A stretch of DNA of 64,000 nucleotides from Pseudomonas svalbardensis. GTDB taxonomy: Bacteria; Pseudomonadota; Gammaproteobacteria; Pseudomonadales; Pseudomonadaceae. The translations under genes were made by a program, and so were the position numbers. Positions 44,031 through 54,140 of this stretch are shown here, piece by piece (the first letter of the stretch is position 1; every line of letters begins with the position of its first letter). Where the stretch lies: contig NZ_CP125619.1 of the NCBI RefSeq assembly GCF_030053115.1, forward strand, positions 2,233,001 to 2,297,000, written 5' to 3'. Under the pieces are notes generated by a model that was not told where the DNA came from, made no database searches, and was given only the letters and a program-made list of their open reading frames with translations.

Positions 44031-44190
44031 AGAGGTCTGTGTGGCGAGTTTGTTAGTTCAAATTCGGATGCCAGAAGTCCATAGCCAAGGCGCTGCGACG
44101 AGTCATAGCGTGCTATGGCGAGGAGCAGCAACGCAGGATATGGGCTACTGGCGCCGAAGTTGACTAACAAAACTCGCTACACAGACCTCT
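44031..44190. repeat. 160-bp near-complete palindrome (MITE-like) upstream of leuC
   Basis: The outer arms AGAGGTCTGTGTGGCGAGTT at 44031 onward and its inverted partner ending at 44190 match over about 30 bases with one substitution and two single-base indels. Pairing continues inward: GCCAGAAGTCCATA with TATGGGCTACTGGC, then GCTGC with GCAGC, and a central CATAGC-GT-GCTATG. Nearly the whole element can form one hairpin. It has no open frame. It sits between the LysR gene and leuC, 33 bases before the leuC start. I could not find a convincing target-site duplication. Confidence 0.75.
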
Positions 44191-44223
44191 CCGGCATAGA
44201 AACACGCTGATGAGGACCGTCTG

Positions 44224-45642
44224 ATGGCCGGCAAAACGCTTTACGACAAGCTTTGGGATTCCCATGAAGTGAAACGGCGCGACGATGGATCGTCGCTGAT
44301 CTATATCGACCGCCACATCATCCATGAAGTGACTTCGCCCCAAGCTTTCGAAGGCCTGCGACTGGCCGGGCGCAAGCCTTGGCGCGTCGACTCGATCATC
44401 GCCACCCCGGACCACAACGTACCGACCACTCCTGATCGCAAGGGCGGCATCGAAGCGATTACCGACCAGGTCTCGCGTTTGCAGGTTCAGACCCTGGATG
44501 ACTATTGCGACGAATATGGCATCACTGAATTCAAAATGAATGACGTGCGACAGGGCATCGTTCACGTGATCGGTCCGGAGCAGGGTGCCACCTTGCCGGG
44601 TATGACCGTGGTCTGCGGCGACTCGCACACCTCGACTCACGGCGCGTTTGGCGCCTTGGCCCACGGCATCGGGACTTCCGAGGTCGAGCACGTGTTCGCC
44701 ACGCAGTGCCTGGTCGCCAAGAAAATGAAAAACATGCTGGTGTCGGTCGAAGGCAAATTGCCGTTCGGCGTGACCGCCAAGGACATCGTGCTCGCCGTCA
44801 TCGGCAAGATCGGCACCGCCGGCGGTAACGGCCACGCCATCGAGTTCGCAGGCAGCGCCATTCGCGATTTGTCCGTCGAAGGCCGCATGACCATCTGCAA
44901 CATGTCCATTGAAGCCGGCGCTCGTGTTGGCCTGGTGGCTGCCGACGAAAAAACCGTGGCTTACGTCAAGGGCCGTCCATTTGCCCCGAAAGGCGCGGAA
45001 TGGGACATGGCGGTCGAAGCCTGGAAAGACCTCGTTTCCGACGCCGATGCGGTGTTCGACACCGTCGTCGAGCTCGACGCCACTCAGATCAAGCCGCAAG
45101 TCAGCTGGGGCACTTCGCCCGAGATGGTCTTGGCGGTTGATCAGAACGTGCCGGACCCGGCGAAGGAAATGGACCTGGTCAAACGCGGTTCCATCGAACG
45201 CGCCTTGAAATACATGGGTTTGAGCGCCAACCAGGCGATCACCGACATTCAACTGGACCGCGTCTTCATTGGTTCCTGCACCAACTCGCGGATCGAAGAT
45301 TTGCGCGCAGCGGCGGTGATCGCCAAGGGCCGTAAAGTCGCTTCGACCATCAAGCAAGCCATCGTGGTGCCGGGCTCGGGCCTGGTGAAGGCGCAAGCCG
45401 AGGCCGAAGGCCTGGACAAGATTTTCCTCGAAGCCGGTTTCGAGTGGCGTGAACCGGGTTGCTCGATGTGCCTGGCGATGAACCCGGACCGTTTGGAGTC
45501 GGGCGAGCATTGCGCCTCGACCTCCAACCGCAACTTCGAAGGGCGTCAGGGCGCCGGTGGCCGTACGCACCTGGTCAGCCCGGCCATGGCCGCGGCGGCT
45601 GCCGTCCACGGTCGTTTCATCGACGTTCGCGAACTGATCTGA
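44224..45642 (+). CDS. leuC: 3-isopropylmalate dehydratase, large subunit
   Basis: LeuC (472 residues) isomerises 2- to 3-isopropylmalate with LeuD in leucine synthesis. The [4Fe-4S] ligands are Cys in FIGSCTNSR and in [25 protein letters not shown] and the C-terminal [11 protein letters not shown] are conserved. GAGGA lies before the ATG. leuD begins ten bases after the stop, so the two are one operon; the upstream palindrome must be within or next to its promoter. Confidence 0.97.
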   Translation: MAGKTLYDKLWDSHEVKRRDDGSSLIYIDRHIIHEVTSPQAFEGLRLAGRKPWRVDSIIATPDHNVPTTPDRKGGIEAITDQVSRLQVQTLDDYCDEYGITEFKMNDVRQGIVHVIGPEQGATLPGMTVVCGDSHTSTHGAFGALAHGIGTSEVEHVFATQCLVAKKMKNMLVSVEGKLPFGVTAKDIVLAVIGKIGTAGGNGHAIEFAGSAIRDLSVEGRMTICNMSIEAGARVGLVAADEKTVAYVKGRPFAPKGAEWDMAVEAWKDLVSDADAVFDTVVELDATQIKPQVSWGTSPEMVLAVDQNVPDPAKEMDLVKRGSIERALKYMGLSANQAITDIQLDRVFIGSCTNSRIEDLRAAAVIAKGRKVASTIKQAIVVPGSGLVKAQAEAEGLDKIFLEAGFEWREPGCSMCLAMNPDRLESGEHCASTSNRNFEGRQGAGGRTHLVSPAMAAAAAVHGRFIDVRELI

Positions 45643-45652
45643 GGAACCGCAC

Positions 45653-46297
45653 ATGAGAGCTTTTACCCAACACACCGGTTTGGTCGCGCCATTGGATCGT
45701 GCCAACGTCGACACCGACCAGATCATTCCGAAGCAGTTCTTGAAGTCGATCAAGCGCACCGGTTTTGGCCCGAACCTGTTCGACGAATGGCGTTACCTGG
45801 ACGTGGGCTACGCCTACCAGGACAACTCCAAGCGTCCGCTGAACAAGGATTTCGTGCTCAACGCCGAGCGTTATCAAGGCGCCAGCGTGCTGCTGGCCCG
45901 CGAGAACTTCGGTTGCGGCTCCAGCCGTGAACACGCGCCGTGGGCGCTGGAAGAGTACGGTTTTCGCAGCATCATCGCGCCGAGCTACGCCGACATCTTC
46001 TACAACAACAGCTTCAAGAACGGCTTGCTGCCGATCATCTTGAGCGACGCTGAAGTGGATGAGTTGTTCCAGCAGGTTGAAGCCAATCCGGGTTACGAGT
46101 TGACGGTCGACCTGCAAGCCCAGACCGTCACCCGGCCTGATGGCAAGGTCTACAGCTTCGAACTTGACGAGTTCCGCAAGCATTGCCTGGTCAACGGCCT
46201 GGACGACATCGGCCTGACCTTGCAGGACCACGAAGCGATTGCGGCGTTTGAAGCCAAACACCGTGCGAGCCAGCCGTGGTTGTTTCGCGACGTTTGA
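45653..46297 (+). CDS. leuD: 3-isopropylmalate dehydratase, small subunit
   Basis: LeuD (214 residues) supplies the swivelling domain that completes the LeuCD active site. It starts [20 protein letters not shown], has [20 protein letters not shown] and the conserved [21 protein letters not shown] precedes the ATG. Confidence 0.97.
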   Translation: MRAFTQHTGLVAPLDRANVDTDQIIPKQFLKSIKRTGFGPNLFDEWRYLDVGYAYQDNSKRPLNKDFVLNAERYQGASVLLARENFGCGSSREHAPWALEEYGFRSIIAPSYADIFYNNSFKNGLLPIILSDAEVDELFQQVEANPGYELTVDLQAQTVTRPDGKVYSFELDEFRKHCLVNGLDDIGLTLQDHEAIAAFEAKHRASQPWLFRDV

Positions 46298-46364
46298 TTT
46301 TGCGTAAGGCGACGATGAGGCCCGGATAGACACCACAAGGCTAAGCCCCAAAAAGGAAGTCCAT

Positions 46365-47132
46365 ATGACCAGCAACGCCCAGCACAGCCAAGTCGTACAA
46401 AAGCAATTCGGTGAACAGGCCTCGGCCTATCTGAGCAGCGCCGTACACGCTCAGGGCACCGAATTTGCGTTGCTACAGGCTGAACTGGCAGGGCAGGGCG
46501 ATGCCCGGGTGCTGGACTTGGGCTGCGGCGCCGGTCACGTGAGTTTTCACGTAGCGTCGCTGGTCAAGGAAGTGGTGGCCTACGATTTGTCGCAGCAGAT
46601 GCTCGACGTGGTAGCCGGTGCCGCCGTCGATCGCGGTCTGACCAACGTGTCCACCGTGCTGGGCGCCGCCGAGCGTCTGCCGTTCGCCGATGGTGAGTTC
46701 GATTTCGTCTTCAGCCGTTATTCGGCGCACCATTGGAGCGATCTCGGCCTGGCCCTGCGAGAGGTTCGCCGGGTGCTGAAGCCGGGCGGCGTGGCGGCGT
46801 TCATCGACGTGTTGTCACCGGGCAGTCCGTTGTTCGACACTTACCTGCAAAGCGTCGAAGTGCTGCGCGACACCAGTCATGTGCGCGATTATTCCGCCGG
46901 CGAGTGGTTGCGTCAGGTCAGCGAAGCGGGGTTGCATACCCGTAGCACCACCCGTCAACGGCTGCGACTGGAGTACACCTCCTGGGTCGAGCGCATGCGC
47001 ACACCAGAGGTGATGCGCGCGGCAATCCTCGAGTTGCAGCAATCGATGGGCAACGAAGTGCGCGAATATTTTGAAATTGAGGCCGATGGTTCGTTCAGCA
47101 CCGATGTACTGGTGCTGATGGCTGAACGATAA
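46365..47132 (+). CDS. Class I SAM-dependent methyltransferase
   Basis: A 255-residue enzyme with the Rossmann SAM site VLDLGCGAGHVSFHVA, acidic loop VVAYDLSQQM and the LPFADGEFDFVFSRYSAHHW and VLKPGGVAAFID motifs of the UbiE/COQ5-like branch. It lies between leuD and leuB and has its own AAGGAAG site, so it is probably co-transcribed with the leucine genes. Nothing in leucine synthesis requires a methyltransferase; a gene of this kind occupies the same slot in P. aeruginosa (PA3119, from memory). Substrate unknown. Confidence 0.85.
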   Translation: MTSNAQHSQVVQKQFGEQASAYLSSAVHAQGTEFALLQAELAGQGDARVLDLGCGAGHVSFHVASLVKEVVAYDLSQQMLDVVAGAAVDRGLTNVSTVLGAAERLPFADGEFDFVFSRYSAHHWSDLGLALREVRRVLKPGGVAAFIDVLSPGSPLFDTYLQSVEVLRDTSHVRDYSAGEWLRQVSEAGLHTRSTTRQRLRLEYTSWVERMRTPEVMRAAILELQQSMGNEVREYFEIEADGSFSTDVLVLMAER

Positions 47133-47191
47133 GCGGCAAGACTTTTTCCGGGTACGTCTGCGGGCGTACCGACTGATGACATGAGGAAAGC

Positions 47192-48274
<1,083 letters not shown>

Positions 48275-48342
48275 TCTCTTTGGCCCGCTGCAACTTTCAA
48301 CCTTGAAAGCAGCGGCCCACTTTTAAAGAAGGTGTAGTTGCG

Positions 48343-49455
48343 ATGAAACGTGTAGGTCTGATCGGTTGGCGCGGTATGGTCGGTTCCGTGCTCATGCAGC
48401 GGATGCTGGAAGAGCAGGATTTCGATCTTATTGAGCCGGTGTTTTTCACCACGTCCAATGTCGGTGGCCAAGGCCCGTCCGTGGGCAAGGACATTGCTCC
48501 GCTCAAGGACGCTTACAGCATTGATGAGCTGAAAACCCTCGACGTGATTCTGACCTGCCAGGGTGGCGACTACACCAGCGAAGTTTTCCCGAAACTGCGC
48601 GAAGCCGGCTGGCAGGGTTACTGGATCGACGCCGCTTCCAGCCTGCGCATGCAGGATGACGCGGTGATCGTGCTGGACCCGGTGAATCGCAAGGTCATCG
48701 ACCAGCAGCTCGACGCGGGCACCAAGAACTACATCGGCGGCAACTGCACCGTCAGCCTGATGCTGATGGGCCTGGGCGGCCTGTTCGAAGCCGGTCTGGT
48801 CGAGTGGATGAGCGCCATGACCTATCAGGCGGCCTCCGGTGCCGGCGCGCAGAACATGCGCGAACTGATCAAGCAAATGGGCGCGACCCACGCCGCTGTC
48901 GCCGATCAACTGGCCGACCCGGCCAGCGCGATCCTCGACATCGACCGTCGTGTTGCCGAAGCCATGCGCAGCGACGCGTACCCGACCGAAAACTTCGGCG
49001 TACCGCTGGCCGGCAGCCTGATCCCGTGGATCGACAAAGAACTGCCGAACGGTCAGAGCCGCGAAGAGTGGAAGGCCCAGGCCGAGACCAACAAGATCCT
49101 TGGTCGCTTCAAGAGCCCGATTCCGGTCGATGGCATCTGCGTGCGTATCGGCGCTATGCGCTGCCACAGCCAGGCGCTGACCATCAAACTGAACAAAGAT
49201 GTGCCGATCGCCGATATCGAAGGGCTGATCAGCCAGCACAACCCTTGGGTCAAACTGGTGCCGAACAGCCGCGAAGCCAGCATTCAGGAACTGAGCCCGA
49301 CGAAAGTCACCGGCACCCTGAACGTACCGGTCGGCCGTCTGCGCAAGCTGAACATGGGCACGCAGTACGTTGGCGCGTTCACCGTCGGCGACCAACTGCT
49401 GTGGGGCGCGGCCGAACCGCTGCGTCGCATGCTGCGGATCCTGCTTGAGCGTTGA
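48343..49455 (+). CDS. asd: Aspartate-semialdehyde dehydrogenase
   Basis: Asd (370 residues) reduces aspartyl phosphate to the semialdehyde that feeds lysine, diaminopimelate, threonine and methionine synthesis. The NADP loop is [18 protein letters not shown] and the catalytic Cys is in [10 protein letters not shown]; the active His is in [12 protein letters not shown]. It is the long, enterobacterial-type form. It lies 68 bases after leuB and has its own terminator. Confidence 0.96.
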   Translation: MKRVGLIGWRGMVGSVLMQRMLEEQDFDLIEPVFFTTSNVGGQGPSVGKDIAPLKDAYSIDELKTLDVILTCQGGDYTSEVFPKLREAGWQGYWIDAASSLRMQDDAVIVLDPVNRKVIDQQLDAGTKNYIGGNCTVSLMLMGLGGLFEAGLVEWMSAMTYQAASGAGAQNMRELIKQMGATHAAVADQLADPASAILDIDRRVAEAMRSDAYPTENFGVPLAGSLIPWIDKELPNGQSREEWKAQAETNKILGRFKSPIPVDGICVRIGAMRCHSQALTIKLNKDVPIADIEGLISQHNPWVKLVPNSREASIQELSPTKVTGTLNVPVGRLRKLNMGTQYVGAFTVGDQLLWGAAEPLRRMLRILLER

Positions 49456-49474
49456 TCGATTGACGTAATGAACG

Positions 49475-49507
49475 AACCCGTGCCTTGAAAGAGGTGCGGG
49501 TTTTTTT
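49475..49507 (+). terminator. Terminator of asd
   Basis: The stem AACCCGTGCC/GGTGCGGGTT is followed by seven T and closes the leu-asd block. Confidence 0.85.
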
Positions 49508-49532
49508 ATGGGGGTTGTGTCGCCAGTGAGGT

Positions 49533-49608
49533 CCTCTTCGCGGGCAAGCCTCGCTCCTGCAAGGGCAACGCGATTCCATGTAGGAGCGAGGCTTGCCCGC
49601 GAAGAGGC
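49533..49608. repeat. REP pair, CGCGGGCAAGCCTCGCTCC variant
   Basis: CCTCTTCGCGGGCAAGCCTC at 49533 is mirrored by GAGGCTTGCCCGCGAAGAGG ending at 49608. The core GGGCAAGCCTCG differs from GAGCAGGCTCG of the other pairs, so this is a separate REP subfamily. Confidence 0.8.
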
Positions 49609-49699
49609 CGGTACAGGCACCACAAATCCTTGGCAGAATTGCCTGCATGCCAACCACCCGGTAAAGTGCCGCTCCCCCCGTTTCGCCAGAGGTAGAACC

Positions 49700-50710
49700 A
49701 TGAGCCAGTCCTTTGATATCGCCGTGATCGGCGCCACCGGTACTGTCGGCGAAACGCTCGTGCAGATTCTCGAAGAGCGCGACTTCCCTGTCGGCAATCT
49801 GCACCTGCTCGCCAGCAGCGAATCGGCCGGACATTCGGTACCGTTTCGCGGCAAGAATGTGCGGGTGCGGGAAGTCGATGAGTTCGACTTCAGCAAGGTC
49901 CAGCTGGTGTTCTTCGCTGCCGGCCCGGCGGTAACCCTGAGTTTCGCTTCGCGTGCCACGGCCGCCGGTTGCTCGCTGATCGACTTGTCCGGCGCCTTGC
50001 CGGCTGATCAGGCGCCACACGTCGTGCCTGAAGCCAACGCGCAGGTGCTGGCGGGTTTGAAAAAGCCGTTCCAGGTCAGCAGTCCAAGCCCTTCGGCCAC
50101 CACACTGGCGGTAGTGCTGGCGCCGTTGCTCGGTTTGCTCAATCTGCAACGCATCAATTTGACCGCCAGCCTGGCCGTCTCCGCCCAGGGCCGCGAAGCT
50201 GTCACCGAGCTGGCACGGCAAACGGCCGAGCTGCTCAATGTGCGTCCGCTGGAGCCGACCTTCTTCGATCGGCAGATGGCCTTCAATCTGCTGGCGCAAG
50301 TGGGCAAGCCCGATGAGCAGGGGCATACGCTGCTGGAAAAACGCCTGGTACGCGAGCTGCGTCAGGTCATGGCGCTGCCTTTATTAAAGATTTCCGTCAC
50401 TTGCATTCAAGCCCCGGTGTTTTTTGGCGATAGCTTTAACGTGACCTTGCAGTCATCGAGCGACATCGACCTGGCAAAAGTCAACGCCGCCCTGGAAGAC
50501 GCGCCCGGTATCGAGTTGGTGGAAGCCGGCGATTACCCGACGCCGGTAGGCGATGCGGTAGGGCAGGACGTGGTCTACGTTGGTCGGGTTCGCAGCGGGA
50601 TCGACGACCTGTCGGAACTAAATTTGTGGCTGACGTCAGATAACGTACGCAAAGGCGCAGCGCTCAATGCTGTGCAGGTGGCTGAATTGTTGATAAAAGA
50701 CCTGCTGTAA
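49700..50710 (+). CDS. usg: Asd paralogue Usg, active-site Cys absent
   Basis: A 336-residue member of the aspartate-semialdehyde dehydrogenase family, starting MSQSFDIAVIGATGTVGETL at an ATG with AGAGG upstream. The NADP loop is intact. Where active enzymes have PNCST, this one reads VSSPSPSATTLAVV, so the catalytic Cys is missing. It resembles the Usg family often encoded before truA/accD. It is therefore likely a non-catalytic paralogue. The neighbouring asd supplies the activity. It precedes fimV by 207 bases. Confidence 0.85.
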   Translation: MSQSFDIAVIGATGTVGETLVQILEERDFPVGNLHLLASSESAGHSVPFRGKNVRVREVDEFDFSKVQLVFFAAGPAVTLSFASRATAAGCSLIDLSGALPADQAPHVVPEANAQVLAGLKKPFQVSSPSPSATTLAVVLAPLLGLLNLQRINLTASLAVSAQGREAVTELARQTAELLNVRPLEPTFFDRQMAFNLLAQVGKPDEQGHTLLEKRLVRELRQVMALPLLKISVTCIQAPVFFGDSFNVTLQSSSDIDLAKVNAALEDAPGIELVEAGDYPTPVGDAVGQDVVYVGRVRSGIDDLSELNLWLTSDNVRKGAALNAVQVAELLIKDLL

Positions 50711-50917
50711 AAGATACTTGGCAACAATTTGTCGAATGAATCCAGCCGGGCGCTATGCTTGGCCGGACTGCTGAATGCGGGCTCCCTTCGGGGCTTTGCG
50801 TGGCATGAATGAAATGATCGCGCGCGACGACTCTTCGCCGCCGCGCGCAATGCCTTACGGCAGCGACTATCAACACCTTCTCGCTGGCCGAGGAATGTTC
50901 AAACAAAGGATGAGGCT

Positions 50918-53659
50918 ATGGTTCAAGTTCGCAAACTGGTGTTAGCAATAGCGGCCGCCTCGGCGCTGTCCTCCGGTATGGCGCATGCCCTCGGGCTTGG
51001 GGAATTGACCCTGAAGTCGACGCTGAACCAGCCCCTGGTAGCAGAAATCGAGTTGCTCGACGTCAAGGACCTCACCGCTGCCGAAGTGGTGCCGAGCCTG
51101 GCTTCGCCCGAAGATTTCGCCAAGGCCGGTGTCGACCGCCAGGCATTTCTCAATGACCTGACCTTTACCCCGGTGCTCAACGCCAGCGGCAAAAGCATCC
51201 TGCGTGTGACGTCCAGCAAACCACTCTCCGAACCCATGGTGAAATTCCTGGTTCAGGTGATGTGGCCCAACGGTCGCCTGCTGCGTGATTACAGCGTGCT
51301 GCTCGATCCGTCCAAATTCTCGCCGCAAACCGCTGATGCGGCTGCGCAGCCTGCACCGACGCAATCCGTCACCGCACCGGTGACCGGTAGCACCGAACCA
51401 ACCCAATACACCACCGCGCCGCGCGATACCCTGTGGGAAATCGCTGCGAAGGCGCGCAATGGCGGCTCGGTCCAGCAAACCATGCTGGCCATCCAGGCGT
51501 TGAATCCGGATGCCTTTATCGACGGCAACATCAACCGGTTGAAAGCCGGTCAGGTGCTGCGTCTGCCGGATCAGGCGCAGAGCACCAGCGTGCCGCAACC
51601 GAAGGCCATTGCTGAAGTCTCCGCGCAGAACACCGCATGGCGTCAGGGTCGTCGCTATGTGGCGAAGTCCGGGACCGGACAGCAGCAGCTTGATGCCACC
51701 AAGCGCGCTCGGGACGAAGGGCCTTCGTCGCAAACGGCGACAGACAAGCTGAGCCTGGTCTCTGCCGAGTCCGGCAAGGCCGGTGGCAAAGGCGCCGCCG
51801 GTGATGCCAAGAATTTGAGCAACAAGCTGGCCGTGACCCAGGAAAGCCTCGACACGACCCGTCGTGACAATGCCGAACTGAAAAGCCGCATGACCGATCT
51901 GCAAAGTCAGCTGGAGAAGCTGCAACGCCTGATCGAACTGAAGAACAATCAACTGGCCAAGTTGCAGGCTGAAGGCGCGGCGGGTGCGCCAGCACCAGGT
52001 GCGACCGCTCCGGCAATGTCAGCCGAACTGGCGGCCAACCCTGCGGCAACAACGCCTGCGGACGCGGCTCCGGCTGCACCTGAGGCTGCTGCGCCCGAGG
52101 CCACTCCAGCTCCGGCCGAGCAGCCTGTCGTGCCGACGCCGGCAGCATCCGACGATCAGCAATTCAAAGAACTGCTGACCAATCCGTGGCTGCTGGGTCT
52201 GGCAGGTGGCGGTGCCGTGTTGGTGCTGTTCCTGCTGCTGTTGCTGGCGCGTCGCCGCAAAGCCCAGCAAGAAGCCGAGAAGCATTTGCGCATGGCCCGT
52301 GATTTGGCCGAGGAGCAGGCGTTCTCCGCTGAACTCGACCTGCCAAAAAGCATCTTTGAAGACCTGGAAGTGCCGCCGCCGAGCGTGAAGCTCGCTACCG
52401 CGCCAATCCCAGCGCCGTCGCCTGCACCCGCGCCGGCTCCGGTGATTGCTCCGGTTGTGGTAACGCCGCCAATCGCCGCGCCATTGGTATCGCCTGCTGG
52501 CGAGCGCGATGACGACGTATTGACCAAGGCGCAGTCGCACATTACTGCCGGTCGTCTGAATCAGGCGGCTGCCTTGCTGGAAGACGGGATCAAGCAAGAG
52601 CCGCAACGCAGTGACTTGCGCCTCAAGCTGATGGAAGTCTACGGTCAGCAAGGCGACCGCGATGCATTCGTTGCCCAGGAACGCCAACTGGTGGCCAATG
52701 GTGACAACTTTGCTCAGGTCGAAAAACTCAAGAGCCGCTTCCCGGCCATGGTCATTGCGGCAGCCGGTGGTATCGCAGCCGCTGCGATCGCTGCCGAACT
52801 GGACGCGCAATACGTCAAGGATCTGCTGCTGGACGAGCCTGAAGCGCCGGCACCGGCAGCGCCCGATGACTTCGACAATGCCTTCGATTTGAGCCTGGAT
52901 GATCTGGAAGCTGCCTCTCCGGCAGTGGTTGCACCAGAACCAGAAGCAGAAGCAGAGTCCGATGACTTCGACAGTGCCTTCGATTTGAGTCTGGATGATC
53001 TGGAAACTGCCTCTCCGGCAGTGGTTGCACCAGAACCAGAACCAGAGCCAGTGTCTGCGGCTGAGCTGGACGAGTTCCCGCTGGACGACGACTTGAGCTT
53101 CGAGTCGGTGTTGCAGCAGCAGACCGACATCAAGGAAAGCCTCGATGACCTGTCGGACTTCGACCTGGATATGGATCTTGGTGGGGATGCCTCGCCGGCG
53201 ACCCTGGCCGAAGACGACTTCCTGTTGAGTCTGGATGAAGGCGTCAAGGACCTGGATCTACCTGTCGCTGAAGCGCCGACTGTTCCCGAGGTTGCGCTGG
53301 ACGATCTGGAGCTGCCAGCCGATTTCGACCTGTCGCTGGCTGACGAAATGGACGCGCCAGACGCTCCGGACGCGTTTGCAGCCGAACTGAATGACGTCAA
53401 CGCCGAACTGGATCGTCTGTCTCAGAGTCTTGGCGAGCCGAGCTTCACGGCGGAAGACGCCATGGCCTCCGCCGCTGACGAGCCGGAATTCGATTTCCTT
53501 TCCGGCACTGACGAAGTCGCGACCAAACTCGATCTGGCCCAGGCCTATATCGACATGGGCGACGCCGACGGCGCCCGGGACATCCTCAACGAAGTGGTGA
53601 CCGAGGGTGATGCAGGTCAGAAGAGCGAAGCCAAGGAGATGCTTTCGCGTCTGGCTTGA
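50918..53659 (+). CDS. fimV: FimV, inner-membrane peptidoglycan-binding pilus assembly hub
   Basis: FimV (913 residues) organises type IV pilus secretin and polar signalling. A signal peptide (about 1-24) precedes the conserved periplasmic domain LGELTLKSTLNQPLVAEIEL, a LysM-like unit at about 165-225 (APRDTLWEIAAKARNGG), a coiled coil at about 305-350 and a transmembrane helix at about 422-443 followed by LARRRK. The acidic cytoplasmic part contains two tandem 32-residue repeats at about 650-713. The TPR-like C-terminus KLDLAQAYIDMGDADGARDI is conserved. GGATGAGG precedes the ATG. Confidence 0.93.
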   Translation: MVQVRKLVLAIAAASALSSGMAHALGLGELTLKSTLNQPLVAEIELLDVKDLTAAEVVPSLASPEDFAKAGVDRQAFLNDLTFTPVLNASGKSILRVTSSKPLSEPMVKFLVQVMWPNGRLLRDYSVLLDPSKFSPQTADAAAQPAPTQSVTAPVTGSTEPTQYTTAPRDTLWEIAAKARNGGSVQQTMLAIQALNPDAFIDGNINRLKAGQVLRLPDQAQSTSVPQPKAIAEVSAQNTAWRQGRRYVAKSGTGQQQLDATKRARDEGPSSQTATDKLSLVSAESGKAGGKGAAGDAKNLSNKLAVTQESLDTTRRDNAELKSRMTDLQSQLEKLQRLIELKNNQLAKLQAEGAAGAPAPGATAPAMSAELAANPAATTPADAAPAAPEAAAPEATPAPAEQPVVPTPAASDDQQFKELLTNPWLLGLAGGGAVLVLFLLLLLARRRKAQQEAEKHLRMARDLAEEQAFSAELDLPKSIFEDLEVPPPSVKLATAPIPAPSPAPAPAPVIAPVVVTPPIAAPLVSPAGERDDDVLTKAQSHITAGRLNQAAALLEDGIKQEPQRSDLRLKLMEVYGQQGDRDAFVAQERQLVANGDNFAQVEKLKSRFPAMVIAAAGGIAAAAIAAELDAQYVKDLLLDEPEAPAPAAPDDFDNAFDLSLDDLEAASPAVVAPEPEAEAESDDFDSAFDLSLDDLETASPAVVAPEPEPEPVSAAELDEFPLDDDLSFESVLQQQTDIKESLDDLSDFDLDMDLGGDASPATLAEDDFLLSLDEGVKDLDLPVAEAPTVPEVALDDLELPADFDLSLADEMDAPDAPDAFAAELNDVNAELDRLSQSLGEPSFTAEDAMASAADEPEFDFLSGTDEVATKLDLAQAYIDMGDADGARDILNEVVTEGDAGQKSEAKEMLSRLA
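52865..53050 (+). repeat. Tandem 96-bp repeat inside fimV
   Basis: Two direct copies (52865-52960 and 52961 onward) both encode DDFDxAFDLSLDDLExASPA-type text. They differ at few positions, so the duplication is recent compared with the rest of the cytoplasmic domain. A 96-base unit keeps the frame. Confidence 0.85.
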
Positions 53660-53679
53660 TTGATCGGTAAGGCGTAAAC

Positions 53680-53714
53680 AAAACGGCAGCCCATTGAGGC
53701 TGCCGTTTTTGTTT
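53680..53714 (+). terminator. Terminator of fimV, target of the intron
   Basis: The stem AAACGGCAGCC/GGCTGCCGTTT is followed by TTGTTT, directly abutting the first base of the group II intron at 53715. Confidence 0.9.
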
Positions 53715-54140
53715 GTGCGCCAGGCATGGCGCGTTGCGCGCAAGCGCAACCGGCTTGGCTGTGGTGGCCACGCTGGTGACTTGGAGGTGAAAGTCCTCTA
53801 CACACCCGGCAAGGGGAAGTGTTAGCCAGAGGCAAGGGTGTCGCGGGTGACTGCGAATCTGAAGGAAGCCCGAGGCAAAATGCTGGCCTGACGAACAGGA
53901 AGCGGATTAGGCGGCGCAGCGGGGTAAGGGGGCAAACTTCCTCAAAGCCCAATACTTGCACGGAACGTTGCGACGTAGATCCGACAGGCATAAGCAGGAA
54001 GGTCACGCGAATTACCCTGGGAGATCTGCACGTTTGCCACTGTGCTACCGAACGCCGAGAGGCGACGGGATGAGCGTGCAGAAGTCAGCCGAGGCCGTAG
54101 TAAGTGGCGGATAACCACGTCACCAAGGGCCGAACAGGTT

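Noticed and set aside
44031..44190. Leucine attenuator with leader peptide
   Set aside because: No short frame with Leu codon runs is present, and the structure is one long palindrome rather than alternative hairpins.
44164..45759. A 531-codon open frame antisense to leuC
   Set aside because: It covers leuC completely and its translation is composed of antisense-typical His/Arg/Gln-rich text.
53761..53900. Integron attC or attI site near the intron
   Set aside because: There is no integrase gene or cassette structure; the insertion at the fimV terminator explains the position.
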